NCBI GenBank assembly: GCA_017445315.1
Contig: JAFSUI010000019.1
Coordinates: forward strand, 1 to 40,106
Direction of reading: 5' to 3'
DNA: 40,106 nt
DNA from: Bacillota bacterium
GTDB lineage: Bacteria; Bacillota; Clostridia; Peptostreptococcales; Anaerovoracaceae
In this document: positions 11,308 to 19,956 of the stretch, in pieces
How the letters are laid out: every line of letters starts with the position of its first letter
Position numbering within the stretch: position 1 is the stretch's first letter
The notes under the pieces: generated by a model
What the model was told of the DNA's origin: nothing
The model's database searches: none
The model's input: only the letters and a program-made list of their open reading frames with translations
Made by a program: the position numbers and the translations under genes

Positions 11308-11796
11308 TTATCCCTTTATAATCCTCGTCCCACGCGAATGTCCGTGACAGATTGCACATGCCACAGCGTCCGCGGTATCGTCAGGCTTTGGCACTTCTTT
11401 GAGATTCAGAATAGATTTTACCATAGCCTGTACTTGCTTTTTATCAGCGCGACCGTATCCAACAAGCGCTTGTTTTATCTGAAGCGGTGTGTATTCCGCA
11501 ACGGATAAGCCACCATTTACGCAAGCCAATATAGCGACTCCTCTTGCTTCTCCGACCTTGATTGCTGTCGTCTGGTTATGCGTAAAGAAAAGTTCTTCTA
11601 TTGCTGCCTCCTCAGGCTCATACTGTGCAATTATGGAACTCAGCTGTGAATAAAGATGTTGGAGCCTTATAGGCATCTCAAGATCGGCATCCGTCGTTAT
11701 AGAGCCGTAGTCAACAACATCAAAATGGTTCCCCTTCATATCTAACACACCCCAGCCCATTATTGCGTAACCGGGGTCTATCCCTAAAATTCTCAT
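11308..11796 (-). CDS. ruvC: Crossover junction endodeoxyribonuclease RuvC
   Basis: The RNase H-fold resolvase that cuts Holliday junctions. Its four acidic metal ligands are visible: Asp7 in 'ILGIDPGYAIMGWG', Glu67 in 'AAIEELFF', and Asp140 and Asp143 in 'KPDDTADAVACAICHGH'. The 162-residue length is normal. AAAGGA lies 6 bases before the ATG. First gene of the minus-strand ruvC-ruvA-ruvB-queA-tgt-rlmD operon, under a promoter that carries a LexA box. Full ruvCAB linkage contrasts with B. subtilis, which has ruvAB but uses RecU as resolvase. Confidence 0.97.
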   Translation of the reverse strand: MRILGIDPGYAIMGWGVLDMKGNHFDVVDYGSITTDADLEMPIRLQHLYSQLSSIIAQYEPEEAAIEELFFTHNQTTAIKVGEARGVAILACVNGGLSVAEYTPLQIKQALVGYGRADKKQVQAMVKSILNLKEVPKPDDTADAVACAICHGHSRGTRIIKG

Positions 11797-11820
11797 ACCA
11801 AATCCTTTCGTACTTCTGTA

Positions 11821-11849
11821 ATTTTATCACATGAACAGATGTTCGTCAA
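11821..11849 (-). promoter_or_regulatory. Sigma-A promoter of the ruvCAB-queA-tgt-rlmD operon
   Basis: On the minus strand TTGACG (11849-11844) and TAAAAT (11826-11821) are 17 bases apart. The -10 box ends 24 bases before the ruvC ATG. The LexA-type box lies within the spacer and touches the -35 box. Confidence 0.75.
11832..11845. promoter_or_regulatory. lexA box: LexA/DinR SOS box
   Basis: TGAACAGATGTTCG matches the B. subtilis-type consensus CGAAC-N4-GTTCG at all but the first base. It lies between the -35 and -10 boxes of the ruvC promoter, so a bound LexA would block RNA polymerase. It is also about 24 bases upstream of the argR -35 box, so an effect on argR-recN is possible. Confidence 0.75.
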
Positions 11850-11853
11850 TGTA

Positions 11854-11871
11854 AATGCATAATTATACTTA
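11854..11871. promoter_or_regulatory. ARG box-like site upstream of argR
   Basis: The core TGCATAATTATACT agrees with the ARG box TGAATAATTATTCA at 11 of 14 positions. It touches the argR -35 region, which fits ArgR autoregulation. Only one such box is seen, while ArgR sites often come in pairs. Confidence 0.45.
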
Positions 11872-11897
11872 CCTATTCGGCCGCACTATGTTATACT
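11869..11897 (+). promoter_or_regulatory. Extended -10 promoter of argR-recN
   Basis: TATACT (11892-11897) is preceded by TG one base upstream (extended -10). A weak TTACCT (11869-11874) lies 17 bases before it. The argR ATG follows 39 bases after the -10 box. Confidence 0.6.
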
Positions 11898-11936
11898 CAA
11901 AAAAAGTTTTCTATTTTTCTTTTTATCGGAGGCATT

Positions 11937-12395
11937 ATGAGGTATTCCAGACAGAACAAAATTCTTGAACTCATTGCAAACAACGAGATTGAAACACAAG
12001 AAAAGCTAGTCGCTCTATTAAAAGCTGACGGCTTTGATGTGACTCAGGCGACGATTTCAAGGGACATAAAAGACCTTCAGTTAATCAAAGTTCTTACACC
12101 CACAGGAAAGTATAAATATGCAGTGAGCACACAACAAAACTCTCCTATCTCGGATAGATTTGTGAGGATTTTCCGCGAGACAATTACATCATTTGCTTCC
12201 GCACAGAACCTGATTGTCGTTAAGACGCTCTCTGGATGTGGACCCGCCGCAGGAGAAGCCATTGACAGCATCGGGCTTCCTCATGTTGTCGGATCTGTTG
12301 CCGGCGACAACACTCTTCTCATAGTAATCGACAAAGAAGAAAACGTAGAAAACATTCTTTCTATATTTAACAATATGCTTATCAAAGGCAAATAG
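11937..12395 (+). CDS. argR: Arginine repressor ArgR/AhrC
   Basis: Arginine-responsive repressor of arginine synthesis and activator of its breakdown, acting as a hexamer. Residues 1-70 are the winged helix domain with the recognition segment 'TQATISRDIKDLQLIKV'. The C-terminal oligomerisation and arginine-binding half carries 'SGCGPAAGEAID' and 'GSVAGDNTLLIV', the local form of the GTxAGDDT signature. 152 residues is normal. GGAGG lies 4 bases before the ATG. recN begins 11 bases after the stop, the usual argR-recN arrangement of Gram-positives. An ARG box-like site at the promoter suggests autoregulation. Confidence 0.97.
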   Translation: MRYSRQNKILELIANNEIETQEKLVALLKADGFDVTQATISRDIKDLQLIKVLTPTGKYKYAVSTQQNSPISDRFVRIFRETITSFASAQNLIVVKTLSGCGPAAGEAIDSIGLPHVVGSVAGDNTLLIVIDKEENVENILSIFNNMLIKGK

Positions 12396-12406
12396 GACCG
12401 ATTCAA

Positions 12407-14035
12407 ATGATTGAACATATTTCAATTAGAGATTTTGCAATAATAGAAAATACCGAGATTGATTTTTCAAACGGCCTTTCCGTCATAACCGGAGAAACCG
12501 GAAGCGGAAAATCCATCGTAGTGACAGCAATCAGCCTTGCACTTGGTTCAAGAGCTGATTCTTCCTATGTTCGTCATGGATCGGAAAAGGCTGTGGTAGA
12601 GCTTTCCGCAACAGTTAACGGAGAAGAGATTGTGATTTCAAGAGAAGTAAATGTCTCGGGAAAGAATCTATGTAGGCTTAACGGTCGCATGGTCTCCCTC
12701 GCAGAACTCTTTGATACCTGCAAATTAATCGCGGACATTCACGGTCAGTATGACAATCAGTCCCTACTAGACCCCGCATCTCATCTCGCAATCGTAGATG
12801 ATTACCGCGCAGAAAAGATAGATCCAATCAAGAATTCTTATCTAAATTCATACAATGCCTACAGCGAGAAAAAGAAGGCATTAAACCAACTCCTTTCTGC
12901 AGAAGCAGACAATACGCGCAAGCTCGATTTTTATAGATACGAAATAAAAGAAATTGATGAAGCAAAGCTTGTGCCCGGAGAATACCAGGAGCTCAAGGAC
13001 AGACTTTCACTTCTTCAAAACGGAGAGAAGATTTATGCTGCTGCAAATCGCGCCCGTGAATTCTTAAACGGTTCCTATGACTCAGGCGGTGCATATTCCC
13101 TACTCGGAAGTGCCCTTTCAGAGCTAGAAACAATCTCCGAGTATTCAAAAGAACTCTCAGATTCCAAGAACGACTTAAGCGATATTTATTACAGGGTTGA
13201 GGATTTAAATTCATTTTTGCGAGATATTTGCGAAGGCCTAACATTTTCTCCGCAGGAGCTGGATGATACGATAGCGAGAATCGCCCTTCTTGATGGGCTT
13301 ATCAAAAAATATGCAAAAGCCAATTCTGACGATCCGACTTCAGAAATACTTTCATATCGCGATTCCATTTCCGAGAGTCTAAAGATGATTGAAAACTATG
13401 ACGAAGAAAAAGCTCGCCTAACTAGCGAACTATCTGAAGCCGAAAAAGGTATGAATGAAAAAGCCGCTGAACTCACAGCGGCAAGACAGGTAAGCGCCCT
13501 AGACCTAACAAAGAAGATTAAAAACGAATTGGTTGATTTGAATTTTTCAGACGCCGAGCTTGAAATTGCATTCTCAAAGCAAGAGCCCTCGCCTAATGGT
13601 TTTGATGCCGCCGAGATTCTAATATCCACAAACCGCGGAGAACCTCTAAAGCCGCTAATTAAGACAGCCTCAGGCGGAGAGATAAGCAGAATAATGCTCG
13701 CCATCAAAAGTATCGCATCGGAATATGACAATATCCCTACTCTCATCTTTGACGAGATAGATCAAGGTATATCCGGAAAGACTGCAGCTGTTGTAGGAAA
13801 GAAGCTAAAGGATATTTCAAAGCATCATCAGGTTATATGCATAACTCATCTTCCGCAGATTGCGGCAGCAAGCGATACTAGTTATAGAATATACAAAGAG
13901 TCTGATGAGAGCAGTACGTACACTCATGTGGATAAGCTCTCCGATGACGAAAAGATTGAGGAAGTTGCACGGCTTATCGGCGGAGAAACTATAACGGATG
14001 CAGCGCGCGAAGCCGCTCGCGCATTAATAAACTAG
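12407..14035 (+). CDS. recN: DNA repair protein RecN
   Basis: SMC-like ATPase that gathers broken DNA ends during double-strand break repair. Walker A 'GETGSGKS' is at residues 29-36. The coiled-coil arms run from about 150 to 370. The ABC signature 'TASGGEISRIMLA' and Walker B 'TLIFDEIDQGISG' are near 418 and 446, followed by 'VICITHLPQIAAASD'. The 542 residues are close to the family norm. Its ribosome binding site AGGA overlaps the argR stop codon, so the two genes are coupled. It lies back to back with ruvCAB around one LexA box, giving a small recombination-repair locus. A long hairpin follows the stop. Confidence 0.97.
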   Translation: MIEHISIRDFAIIENTEIDFSNGLSVITGETGSGKSIVVTAISLALGSRADSSYVRHGSEKAVVELSATVNGEEIVISREVNVSGKNLCRLNGRMVSLAELFDTCKLIADIHGQYDNQSLLDPASHLAIVDDYRAEKIDPIKNSYLNSYNAYSEKKKALNQLLSAEADNTRKLDFYRYEIKEIDEAKLVPGEYQELKDRLSLLQNGEKIYAAANRAREFLNGSYDSGGAYSLLGSALSELETISEYSKELSDSKNDLSDIYYRVEDLNSFLRDICEGLTFSPQELDDTIARIALLDGLIKKYAKANSDDPTSEILSYRDSISESLKMIENYDEEKARLTSELSEAEKGMNEKAAELTAARQVSALDLTKKIKNELVDLNFSDAELEIAFSKQEPSPNGFDAAEILISTNRGEPLKPLIKTASGGEISRIMLAIKSIASEYDNIPTLIFDEIDQGISGKTAAVVGKKLKDISKHHQVICITHLPQIAAASDTSYRIYKESDESSTYTHVDKLSDDEKIEEVARLIGGETITDAAREAARALIN

Positions 14036-14100
14036 TTTTATAGTCATCAGAGAGAAAGTTACTTTTTAATCAGTAACTTCACCTCTCTGAGACTATAAAA
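14036..14100. terminator. Long two-sided terminator between recN and the redox operon
   Basis: Three successive perfect arm pairs: TTTTATAGTC with GACTATAAAA (14036-14045 and 14091-14100), TCAGAGAG with CTCTCTGA, and AAGTTACT with AGTAACTT. They close a 9-base T-rich loop at 14064-14071. The outer A/T arms supply the T-rich end for both strands. It serves two convergent transcripts. Confidence 0.75.
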
Positions 14101-14109
14101 ACAATTTTA

Positions 14110-17100
14110 TTATTTGCCGCTAAACGGCTGCGGGATTCTGCTTACGTTTAGGTTCATCAGATAATCCGTGCAAGCTAGCTCATCCGCCATCTTTGCTTCA
14201 ACATACGGCGCAAGATCTATCTCCAGTGGTTCAAGCACTCCTTCCATAATCTCGCCGATTTCGCTCGTCCTGTATATCGGAAGAACGTCTTCCATCTCAA
14301 GGCTTATATCTCCTTCGTCGATGTATCCAAAGTCTTCCTCAAATACATAAGCGAGTTCTGCGGCAACCTCCCAGTTGAGTAGATCTACGTCCTCTTCTAT
14401 TGCAGGATCGACAGGAAGAAGTCTTCTCTCTGTATTGGTATATGTTCCGAATGCGCTTGCTGAACCTGTACCCGGAATGAATACATCGGCTACTTCTGCA
14501 GTCTCTGTCAGATAGATATCTGATACGCCGAGGAACTCCAGGTTTTTCCTATTCTTCATGAGACCTGCGCCTATCGGATCTTCACCGAATACGAACAGGC
14601 CCTTGATGCCTTCCATGGTCTCTATTCCTGCAACTATTCCCATGTCGATAAGTCCCTGAGAATTGTTCTTTGGCTTAACCTCAAGGATACCGTCTCTGGC
14701 TCCTCCGATATGTCCGGAGATTGCAGCCATGTCGGCAAGTAAGCCTGCAGCTTCTTCACTAAGAACGTTCTGCTGGAATACTATCATTGCCTTTTTTGCA
14801 TTTGCATAGATTTCAGCAACTTCCTTTGCTTCCTTGGAAGCCTTGACCTTCTTGAGAGAATCAACAAGTTCATCATATCCTGTGAAGTCGCTCTTCTTAC
14901 CCATATCGAGTAACGCCTTAACAACCTCGGCGAGGAAAGATGTGCTGTTCTTGATGTTGTAAATCTTGTGAGCAAATCTGTATTCGCTCTTAGCCTCTTC
15001 GGTATTAAGTGCGATTACCTTTGCTCCTGCTTCTGCAGCCTGCTTGATCTTATTCCAGATTACAGGTGTGCGCTTTTTGATGAATCCGGGAACAAGAATT
15101 ACTTCTGTTGAAAGAAGCTCATCAATTGTATTTGGTGATGCATCAATTCCAAGAACATCAGCAAGTGCATTATGTCTATTGTTGAAGCTGAATACCTTTG
15201 CACCGATTACGTTTGCAAACTTCTTCATTACATAGGCTTCTTCGTTGGTATATCTATCGGATATCGCAACAGCTATTGAGTCCGCGCCATGTCTAGCCTT
15301 AACTGCCTCAAGACCTTTTGCGGCCATTATCATAGCATTATGATAATCTGTTTCTTCGAGTTCTCCACCGCCGAGTCTAATCATTGGATCTACAGCCTTA
15401 CCCTCAAGATTTGATACATCAAATCCCCATTTGCCTTTTCCGCAGCAAATACCTTTGTTAACAAAGCCTTCTTTGTCCGGATTTGCCTTGATGAGCATAT
15501 CGCCATAGGACTCAAGATCAAATGTACATCCAACGGAGCAGTTCGCACATGTTGTTACTGTGATATCAGTATCTAGCGGGATTTCCTTTGAAACGCTCTG
15601 TCTTTCCTGGAGAGCGCCAACAGGACAAACCGCAACGCACTGACCACAGGACTCACATGCCGTCTGAGTAAGTGGCTGTTCAAGCGATGGCTTAACTACT
15701 GTATCAAATCCTCTATGAACGAGGCCGAGTGCACCTACGCCCATAACCTCGTCACAAACTCTTACGCAGAGTCCGCAGAGTATGCACTTGTTCGGATCCC
15801 TTGCGATAAACGGATGATCGTCCTCAAACTCTACGAGGTTCTTTTCTCCCGCCATACGGTCAGGCTCTACGTTATAGATATTTGCATATTCAACGAGTTT
15901 ACATTCATAGAAGTCGTGGCATCCACACTCAAGACATCTTGAGGCTTCCTTAAGAGCCTGCTCTTCGGAAAGACCGCCATAGACAACCTCAGTGAAGTTA
16001 TTCTTTCTCTCTTCGGCTGTTAGTTGGTCAGCCTTTTCACGGCAGAGTCTTTCTCTATCTTCAAAGGTCTTCTCCGTAACGTCGGTTCTCTCTACATAGT
16101 ACGGAGCTTCGTATCCGATTGCTTCGCCTGCGAGATACTGATCGATTGTGAGTGCAGCCTTATTGGCATCAGCGATTGATTCTACAGCGATAGAAATCTT
16201 GTCGTTACCGCAGTCGCCGCCTGCAAATACGCCCGGAATACTTGTCATATATGTTTCCGGATCGTATGCGATTGCACCCTTTCTTGTCTTATCAAGGTCA
16301 AATGCCTCCGCATTTACGGCCTGGCCGATTGCAAGGATTACAGTATCGACATCAATGGTCTCTGTCTTCCCTTCTACAGGTACCGGGCTTCTTCTTCCTG
16401 ATGCATCAGGCTCGCCGAGTTTCATTACCTGAAGAACTATTTTCTTAACATGACCGTTTTTGTCTGCAACTATTTCAAGCGGATTCGTGAGGTTCTTAAA
16501 GATTACGCCCTCTTCTTCTGCTTCTTCAATTTCAATCATGTCTGCCGGCATCTCGTTCTTTGTACGTCTATAGATGTTATAGACTTCCTTTGCTCCGAGT
16601 CTTACAGCTGTACGGCATGCGTCCATAGCGGTATTTCCGCCACCGACGATTGCAACCTTTTTGCCTAGATTGATCGGCTCGTTTCTTACAACCTTTCTGA
16701 GGAAGTCGATTCCACCGATAACGCCTTCTGCGTCTTCACCCGGGCAACCAACGCCGGTTGATACCCATGCACCGATTCCAAGAAGAACTGCATCATGATC
16801 TTTTCTAATGGTTTCAAATGAAATGTCTTCTCCAACCTTGCAGTTGGTTATCATATCAACACCCATCTCTTCTATGATTGCAATTTCTGCGTCTAGAACT
16901 TCCTTTGGAAGACGGTATTCAGGAATACCGTAGCGCATCATTCCGCCGAGCTTTGGCATTGCATCATATATGGTTACATCGTGTCCCATCTGACGAAGAA
17001 AGTATGCAGCCGAAAGTCCCATCGGACCACCACCGATAATCGCAACTGACTTACCTGTTGATTCAGCGATCTCAGGAATGAACTGCTCATCTTCAGCAAG

Positions 17101-17631
17101 ATCCCAGTCGCCCGCAAAACGCTTGAGCATTGCAATGCTGATAGGTTCATCAACTAACCCTCTTCTACAAGCATCTTCACAAGGATGTGGGCATACTCTA
17201 CCAATAGACGCAGGTAGCGGAATCTTATCTTTAATAAGCTCGTTTGCCTTTTCAAATTCGCCGTTAGCGATAAGACCTACATAACCTTGGCAATCTGTTC
17301 CTGCGGGGCATCCCTTCTTACAAGGAGCAACGCAGTCGCCGTTATGATTGGTAATCAGAAGCTCAAGATTTGTTTTTCTGGACTCTATTACTCTTTCGGT
17401 CTGTGTCTTTACTACCATGCCCGGAGCAATTTCCGTGGCGCAGGCTTTTACGAGTTTTGGGTTACCCTCTACTTCTACAACACAAAGTCCGCAAGCTCCG
17501 TAGATTACGGTTCTCTCGTCATAGCAAAGCGTAGGAATAAATTTATCGTTTTCTTTTGCAACGTCCAAGATAGTCTGACCGGGAAGGCCGATAACTTCTT
17601 TTCCGTCTATATTAAGTCGAAACTCTTTCAT
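14110..17631 (-). CDS. NuoG/GltD(NfnB)-type fusion subunit of a Stn-like bifurcating transhydrogenase
   Basis: A 1173-residue multi-cofactor redox subunit. In order: a [2Fe-2S] ferredoxin domain (Cys36, 47, 50, 64); a GltD/NfnB-like module with N-terminal cysteines (100, 104, 108, 114 and 147, 151, 155), FAD loop 'IIGGGPMGLSAAY' near 199 and NAD(P) loop 'IVGGGNTAMDA' near 328; a 'CLECGC' segment at 566; two [4Fe-4S] motifs (616-626 and 659-669); then 'CANCSVGC' at 695 with Cys729, opening a molybdopterin oxidoreductase-like C-terminal half. No H-cluster cysteines and no Cys/Sec at the formate dehydrogenase position are seen, so this half is probably structural, as in NuoG. With the NuoE- and NuoF-like neighbours it has the layout of Stn (Sporomusa-type Nfn), which links ferredoxin, NADH and NADPH pools. 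AAGGAGG lies 6 bases before the ATG. Function is inferred from domains and context. Confidence 0.85.
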   Translation of the reverse strand: MKEFRLNIDGKEVIGLPGQTILDVAKENDKFIPTLCYDERTVIYGACGLCVVEVEGNPKLVKACATEIAPGMVVKTQTERVIESRKTNLELLITNHNGDCVAPCKKGCPAGTDCQGYVGLIANGEFEKANELIKDKIPLPASIGRVCPHPCEDACRRGLVDEPISIAMLKRFAGDWDLAEDEQFIPEIAESTGKSVAIIGGGPMGLSAAYFLRQMGHDVTIYDAMPKLGGMMRYGIPEYRLPKEVLDAEIAIIEEMGVDMITNCKVGEDISFETIRKDHDAVLLGIGAWVSTGVGCPGEDAEGVIGGIDFLRKVVRNEPINLGKKVAIVGGGNTAMDACRTAVRLGAKEVYNIYRRTKNEMPADMIEIEEAEEEGVIFKNLTNPLEIVADKNGHVKKIVLQVMKLGEPDASGRRSPVPVEGKTETIDVDTVILAIGQAVNAEAFDLDKTRKGAIAYDPETYMTSIPGVFAGGDCGNDKISIAVESIADANKAALTIDQYLAGEAIGYEAPYYVERTDVTEKTFEDRERLCREKADQLTAEERKNNFTEVVYGGLSEEQALKEASRCLECGCHDFYECKLVEYANIYNVEPDRMAGEKNLVEFEDDHPFIARDPNKCILCGLCVRVCDEVMGVGALGLVHRGFDTVVKPSLEQPLTQTACESCGQCVAVCPVGALQERQSVSKEIPLDTDITVTTCANCSVGCTFDLESYGDMLIKANPDKEGFVNKGICCGKGKWGFDVSNLEGKAVDPMIRLGGGELEETDYHNAMIMAAKGLEAVKARHGADSIAVAISDRYTNEEAYVMKKFANVIGAKVFSFNNRHNALADVLGIDASPNTIDELLSTEVILVPGFIKKRTPVIWNKIKQAAEAGAKVIALNTEEAKSEYRFAHKIYNIKNSTSFLAEVVKALLDMGKKSDFTGYDELVDSLKKVKASKEAKEVAEIYANAKKAMIVFQQNVLSEEAAGLLADMAAISGHIGGARDGILEVKPKNNSQGLIDMGIVAGIETMEGIKGLFVFGEDPIGAGLMKNRKNLEFLGVSDIYLTETAEVADVFIPGTGSASAFGTYTNTERRLLPVDPAIEEDVDLLNWEVAAELAYVFEEDFGYIDEGDISLEMEDVLPIYRTSEIGEIMEGVLEPLEIDLAPYVEAKMADELACTDYLMNLNVSRIPQPFSGK

Positions 17632-17642
17632 GTCGGTCCTCC

Positions 17643-19391
17643 TTACAGTCTCTCAATGGCGCCGAAGTTGCAGTTGTCCTGGCACCTTCCACATTTGATA
17701 CATTTTTCTTGATCAATCACATGCTGCTTTTTAACCTCGCCCTTGATAGCATCAACAGGACATCCTCTTGAGCACTTGGTGCAGCCAACGCATTTATCTG
17801 TGATGTTAAAGCTTATAAGCGCACGGCAGGATTTGGCTGTACATGTGTGATTGTAAATATGGTCCTCATATTCGTTTCTAAAATATCTTATTGTTGTAAG
17901 AACAGGATTTGGTGCTGTCTGTCCGAGACCGCACATGGAACCATCCTTTATCTTTTCAGCGAGTTCCTCTAGAAGCTCGATGTCTCCGTCACGCCCTTCA
18001 CCGTTTGTGATGCGCTCTAGGATCTCTAGCATTCTCTTTGTTCCTATTCTGCAGTAATTACATTTTCCGCAGCTTTCCTTACGCGTAAAGTCGAGGAAGT
18101 ATCTTGCCATATCTACCATGCATGTATCCTCGTCCATTACAATCATACCGCCGGAACCAACTATGGCACCTGTCTTGTTTATATCTTCGTAAGTTACAGG
18201 TGTTTCAACAAGCGAGGCAGGAATGCATCCACCGGAAGGTCCACCCATCTGAACGGCTTTGAATGCTCTATCATTTTTGATTCCGCCGCCGATTCCGTAT
18301 ATAACATCCTTAAGCGTCAAGCCCATAGGTACTTCTGCGAGTCCACCCTTCTTGATCTTTCCCGCAAGAGCAAATACCTTGGTACCCTTGGACTGCTCTG
18401 TTCCCATTGCACCAAAGGCCGCTCCGCCGTTTGTAATAATCCATGCAACGTTTGCAAATGTTTCTACGTTGTTTATATTTGTCGGCTGCTGCCAGTATCC
18501 CTTTGCTGCAGGGAATGGCGGCTTAAGTCTTGGCATACCGCGCTCGCCCTCGAGCGAAGCGATAAGTGCTGTTTCTTCTCCGCAAACAAAGGCTCCTGCG
18601 CCAGCTTTGATTCTGATATCAAAGCTATAGTTACTTCCAAAAATATTCTTTCCGAGGAAGCCTTTCTTTCTCGCCTGCTCCATCGCGATTTCAAGACGCT
18701 TGATTGCAAGAGGATATTCTGCACGGCAGTAGATCACGCCTTCTGTTGCTCCCATTGCAAATCCACCGATAATCATTCCTTCTATCAAAGAATGTGGGTC
18801 GCCTTCAAGTACCGATCTATCCATGAATGCACCCGGGTCACCTTCGTCGGCATTGCAGACGATGTATTTATTCTTCCCGGAGTTCTGTGCTGCAGCATTC
18901 CATTTGAACCATGTCGGGAAACCTGCGCCACCACGTCCACGAAGTCCGGATACCTTGATTTCTTCTATTACTTCTTCCGGTGTCATGGATGTTACGACTT
19001 TCTTTGTGGCTTCGTATCCGCCTACAGCAAGATAGTCTTCAATTACTTCAGGATTAATAAGTCCGCAGTGGCGAAGAACAACTCTCGTCTGCTTATCGAT
19101 GAACTTCTTGTCGTCAGCAGAAATAGTGAGCTCTTTAACCGGCTTTCCACCCTTTATATGTCCATCAACTATTTCCTTTACCTTCTCAGGCTGAACCTGG
19201 ACATAGCGCGTCATCTTGCCCTTGTCATCATAAATATCTACGATCGGTTCTAGATAGCATGTTCCAACACAGCCTGTTGTAGTAACTTCTACTTTTAGCT
19301 TTGCGGATTTTATTGCTTTTCTGAATTCAGCTTCGGTCTTCTTTGCTCCGGAAGCTATTCCGCAGCTGCCTTGTCCTATTACAACTCTCAT
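17643..19391 (-). CDS. nuoF: NuoF-like flavoprotein subunit (HydB/HndC/StnB type)
   Basis: The NAD(H)- and FMN-binding subunit, 582 residues. The N-terminal thioredoxin-like part has 'GSCGIASGA' and 'GCVGTC' (Cys10, 41, 45). The central NuoF domain carries 'GLRGRGGAGFPTWFKW' (NADH loop near 149-164), 'CNADEGDPGAFMDR' and 'GAGAFVCGEETALIASLEG' for FMN. An SLBB part follows, then the [4Fe-4S] site 'ESCGKCNYCRIG' with Cys487. The C-terminus adds two [4Fe-4S] ferredoxin motifs (Cys534-544 and 564-574). Complex I NuoF lacks these; bifurcating enzymes have them. AGGAGG lies 5 bases before the ATG. The next gene's ribosome binding site overlaps this stop. In Hyd- and Stn-type complexes this subunit is where bifurcation happens. 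Confidence 0.93.
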   Translation of the reverse strand: MRVVIGQGSCGIASGAKKTEAEFRKAIKSAKLKVEVTTTGCVGTCYLEPIVDIYDDKGKMTRYVQVQPEKVKEIVDGHIKGGKPVKELTISADDKKFIDKQTRVVLRHCGLINPEVIEDYLAVGGYEATKKVVTSMTPEEVIEEIKVSGLRGRGGAGFPTWFKWNAAAQNSGKNKYIVCNADEGDPGAFMDRSVLEGDPHSLIEGMIIGGFAMGATEGVIYCRAEYPLAIKRLEIAMEQARKKGFLGKNIFGSNYSFDIRIKAGAGAFVCGEETALIASLEGERGMPRLKPPFPAAKGYWQQPTNINNVETFANVAWIITNGGAAFGAMGTEQSKGTKVFALAGKIKKGGLAEVPMGLTLKDVIYGIGGGIKNDRAFKAVQMGGPSGGCIPASLVETPVTYEDINKTGAIVGSGGMIVMDEDTCMVDMARYFLDFTRKESCGKCNYCRIGTKRMLEILERITNGEGRDGDIELLEELAEKIKDGSMCGLGQTAPNPVLTTIRYFRNEYEDHIYNHTCTAKSCRALISFNITDKCVGCTKCSRGCPVDAIKGEVKKQHVIDQEKCIKCGRCQDNCNFGAIERL

Positions 19392-19403
19392 AGCTCCCTC
19401 CTA

Positions 19404-19907
19404 TTACTTCCTTGCGGCGATTTCGTCAAGAATCTTCACCGCTTTATCCTTTGTTAGGCTGCCGTAGGTTTCACTTCCTTCAGCAGTTTCTATCATCATT
19501 ACAGGCGCAAGCGAACAGCATCCTAGGCATGCTACATAATTTAGCGTGAAGAGCCCATCCTTTGTTGTCTCTCCATTCTTAATTCCAAGATGCTCACTTA
19601 CGGCTTCACCAATGGATTCAGATCCGTTAACGTGGCATGCAGTTCCCTGGCACATCATTATCAGATACTTTCCAATCGGCTGCAGTCTAAACTGAGCGTA
19701 GAATGTTGCTACGCCGTAGATCTTGGCCGTGGGTATTCCTGTACGTTCTGAAATATAGTTGATGGTATCAAGAGAAAGATACCCATAGATAGACTGTGCC
19801 TTTTGCAAGATCGTTATTAAGCTTCCCGGCACATCCGCATATTCAGAAAGGACCGGTGCCAATTCTTCAAACTTGACCTCGGCCTTTTTACTGGATTTTG
19901 CGCACAT
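19404..19907 (-). CDS. nuoE: NuoE-like [2Fe-2S] subunit (HydC/HndA/StnA type)
   Basis: A 167-residue thioredoxin-like ferredoxin subunit that passes electrons to or from the NuoF-like partner. Its [2Fe-2S] ligands are Cys86 and Cys91 in 'CQGTACHVNG' and Cys127 and Cys131 in 'CLGCCSLAPVM'. The preceding four-helix part has the family text 'GYLSLDTINYISERTGIP' and 'ATFYAQFRL'. First gene of the three-gene operon, 12 bases before the NuoF-like gene. GGAGG lies 9 bases before the ATG. The promoter and a palindrome lie just upstream. Confidence 0.93.
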   Translation of the reverse strand: MCAKSSKKAEVKFEELAPVLSEYADVPGSLITILQKAQSIYGYLSLDTINYISERTGIPTAKIYGVATFYAQFRLQPIGKYLIMMCQGTACHVNGSESIGEAVSEHLGIKNGETTKDGLFTLNYVACLGCCSLAPVMMIETAEGSETYGSLTKDKAVKILDEIAARK

Positions 19908-19930
19908 ATTCCACTACCTCCAATTAAAAA

Positions 19931-19940
19931 AAACGCGTTT
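19931..19940. promoter_or_regulatory. Palindrome in the leader of the redox operon
   Basis: AAACGCGTTT is a perfect 10 bp palindrome located 16 bases downstream of the -10 box, around the expected early transcribed region. It could be a repressor site. No regulator family is recognised, and it does not match the Rex consensus. Confidence 0.25.
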
Positions 19941-19956
19941 ATAAATATACCCATTC

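Noticed and set aside
14110-17631. Reading the large redox subunit as an [FeFe] hydrogenase or a formate dehydrogenase
   Set aside because: The three H-cluster cysteine motifs are absent. At the place where formate dehydrogenases carry Cys or Sec, the text around residues 815-830 has neither, and no in-frame TGA exists.
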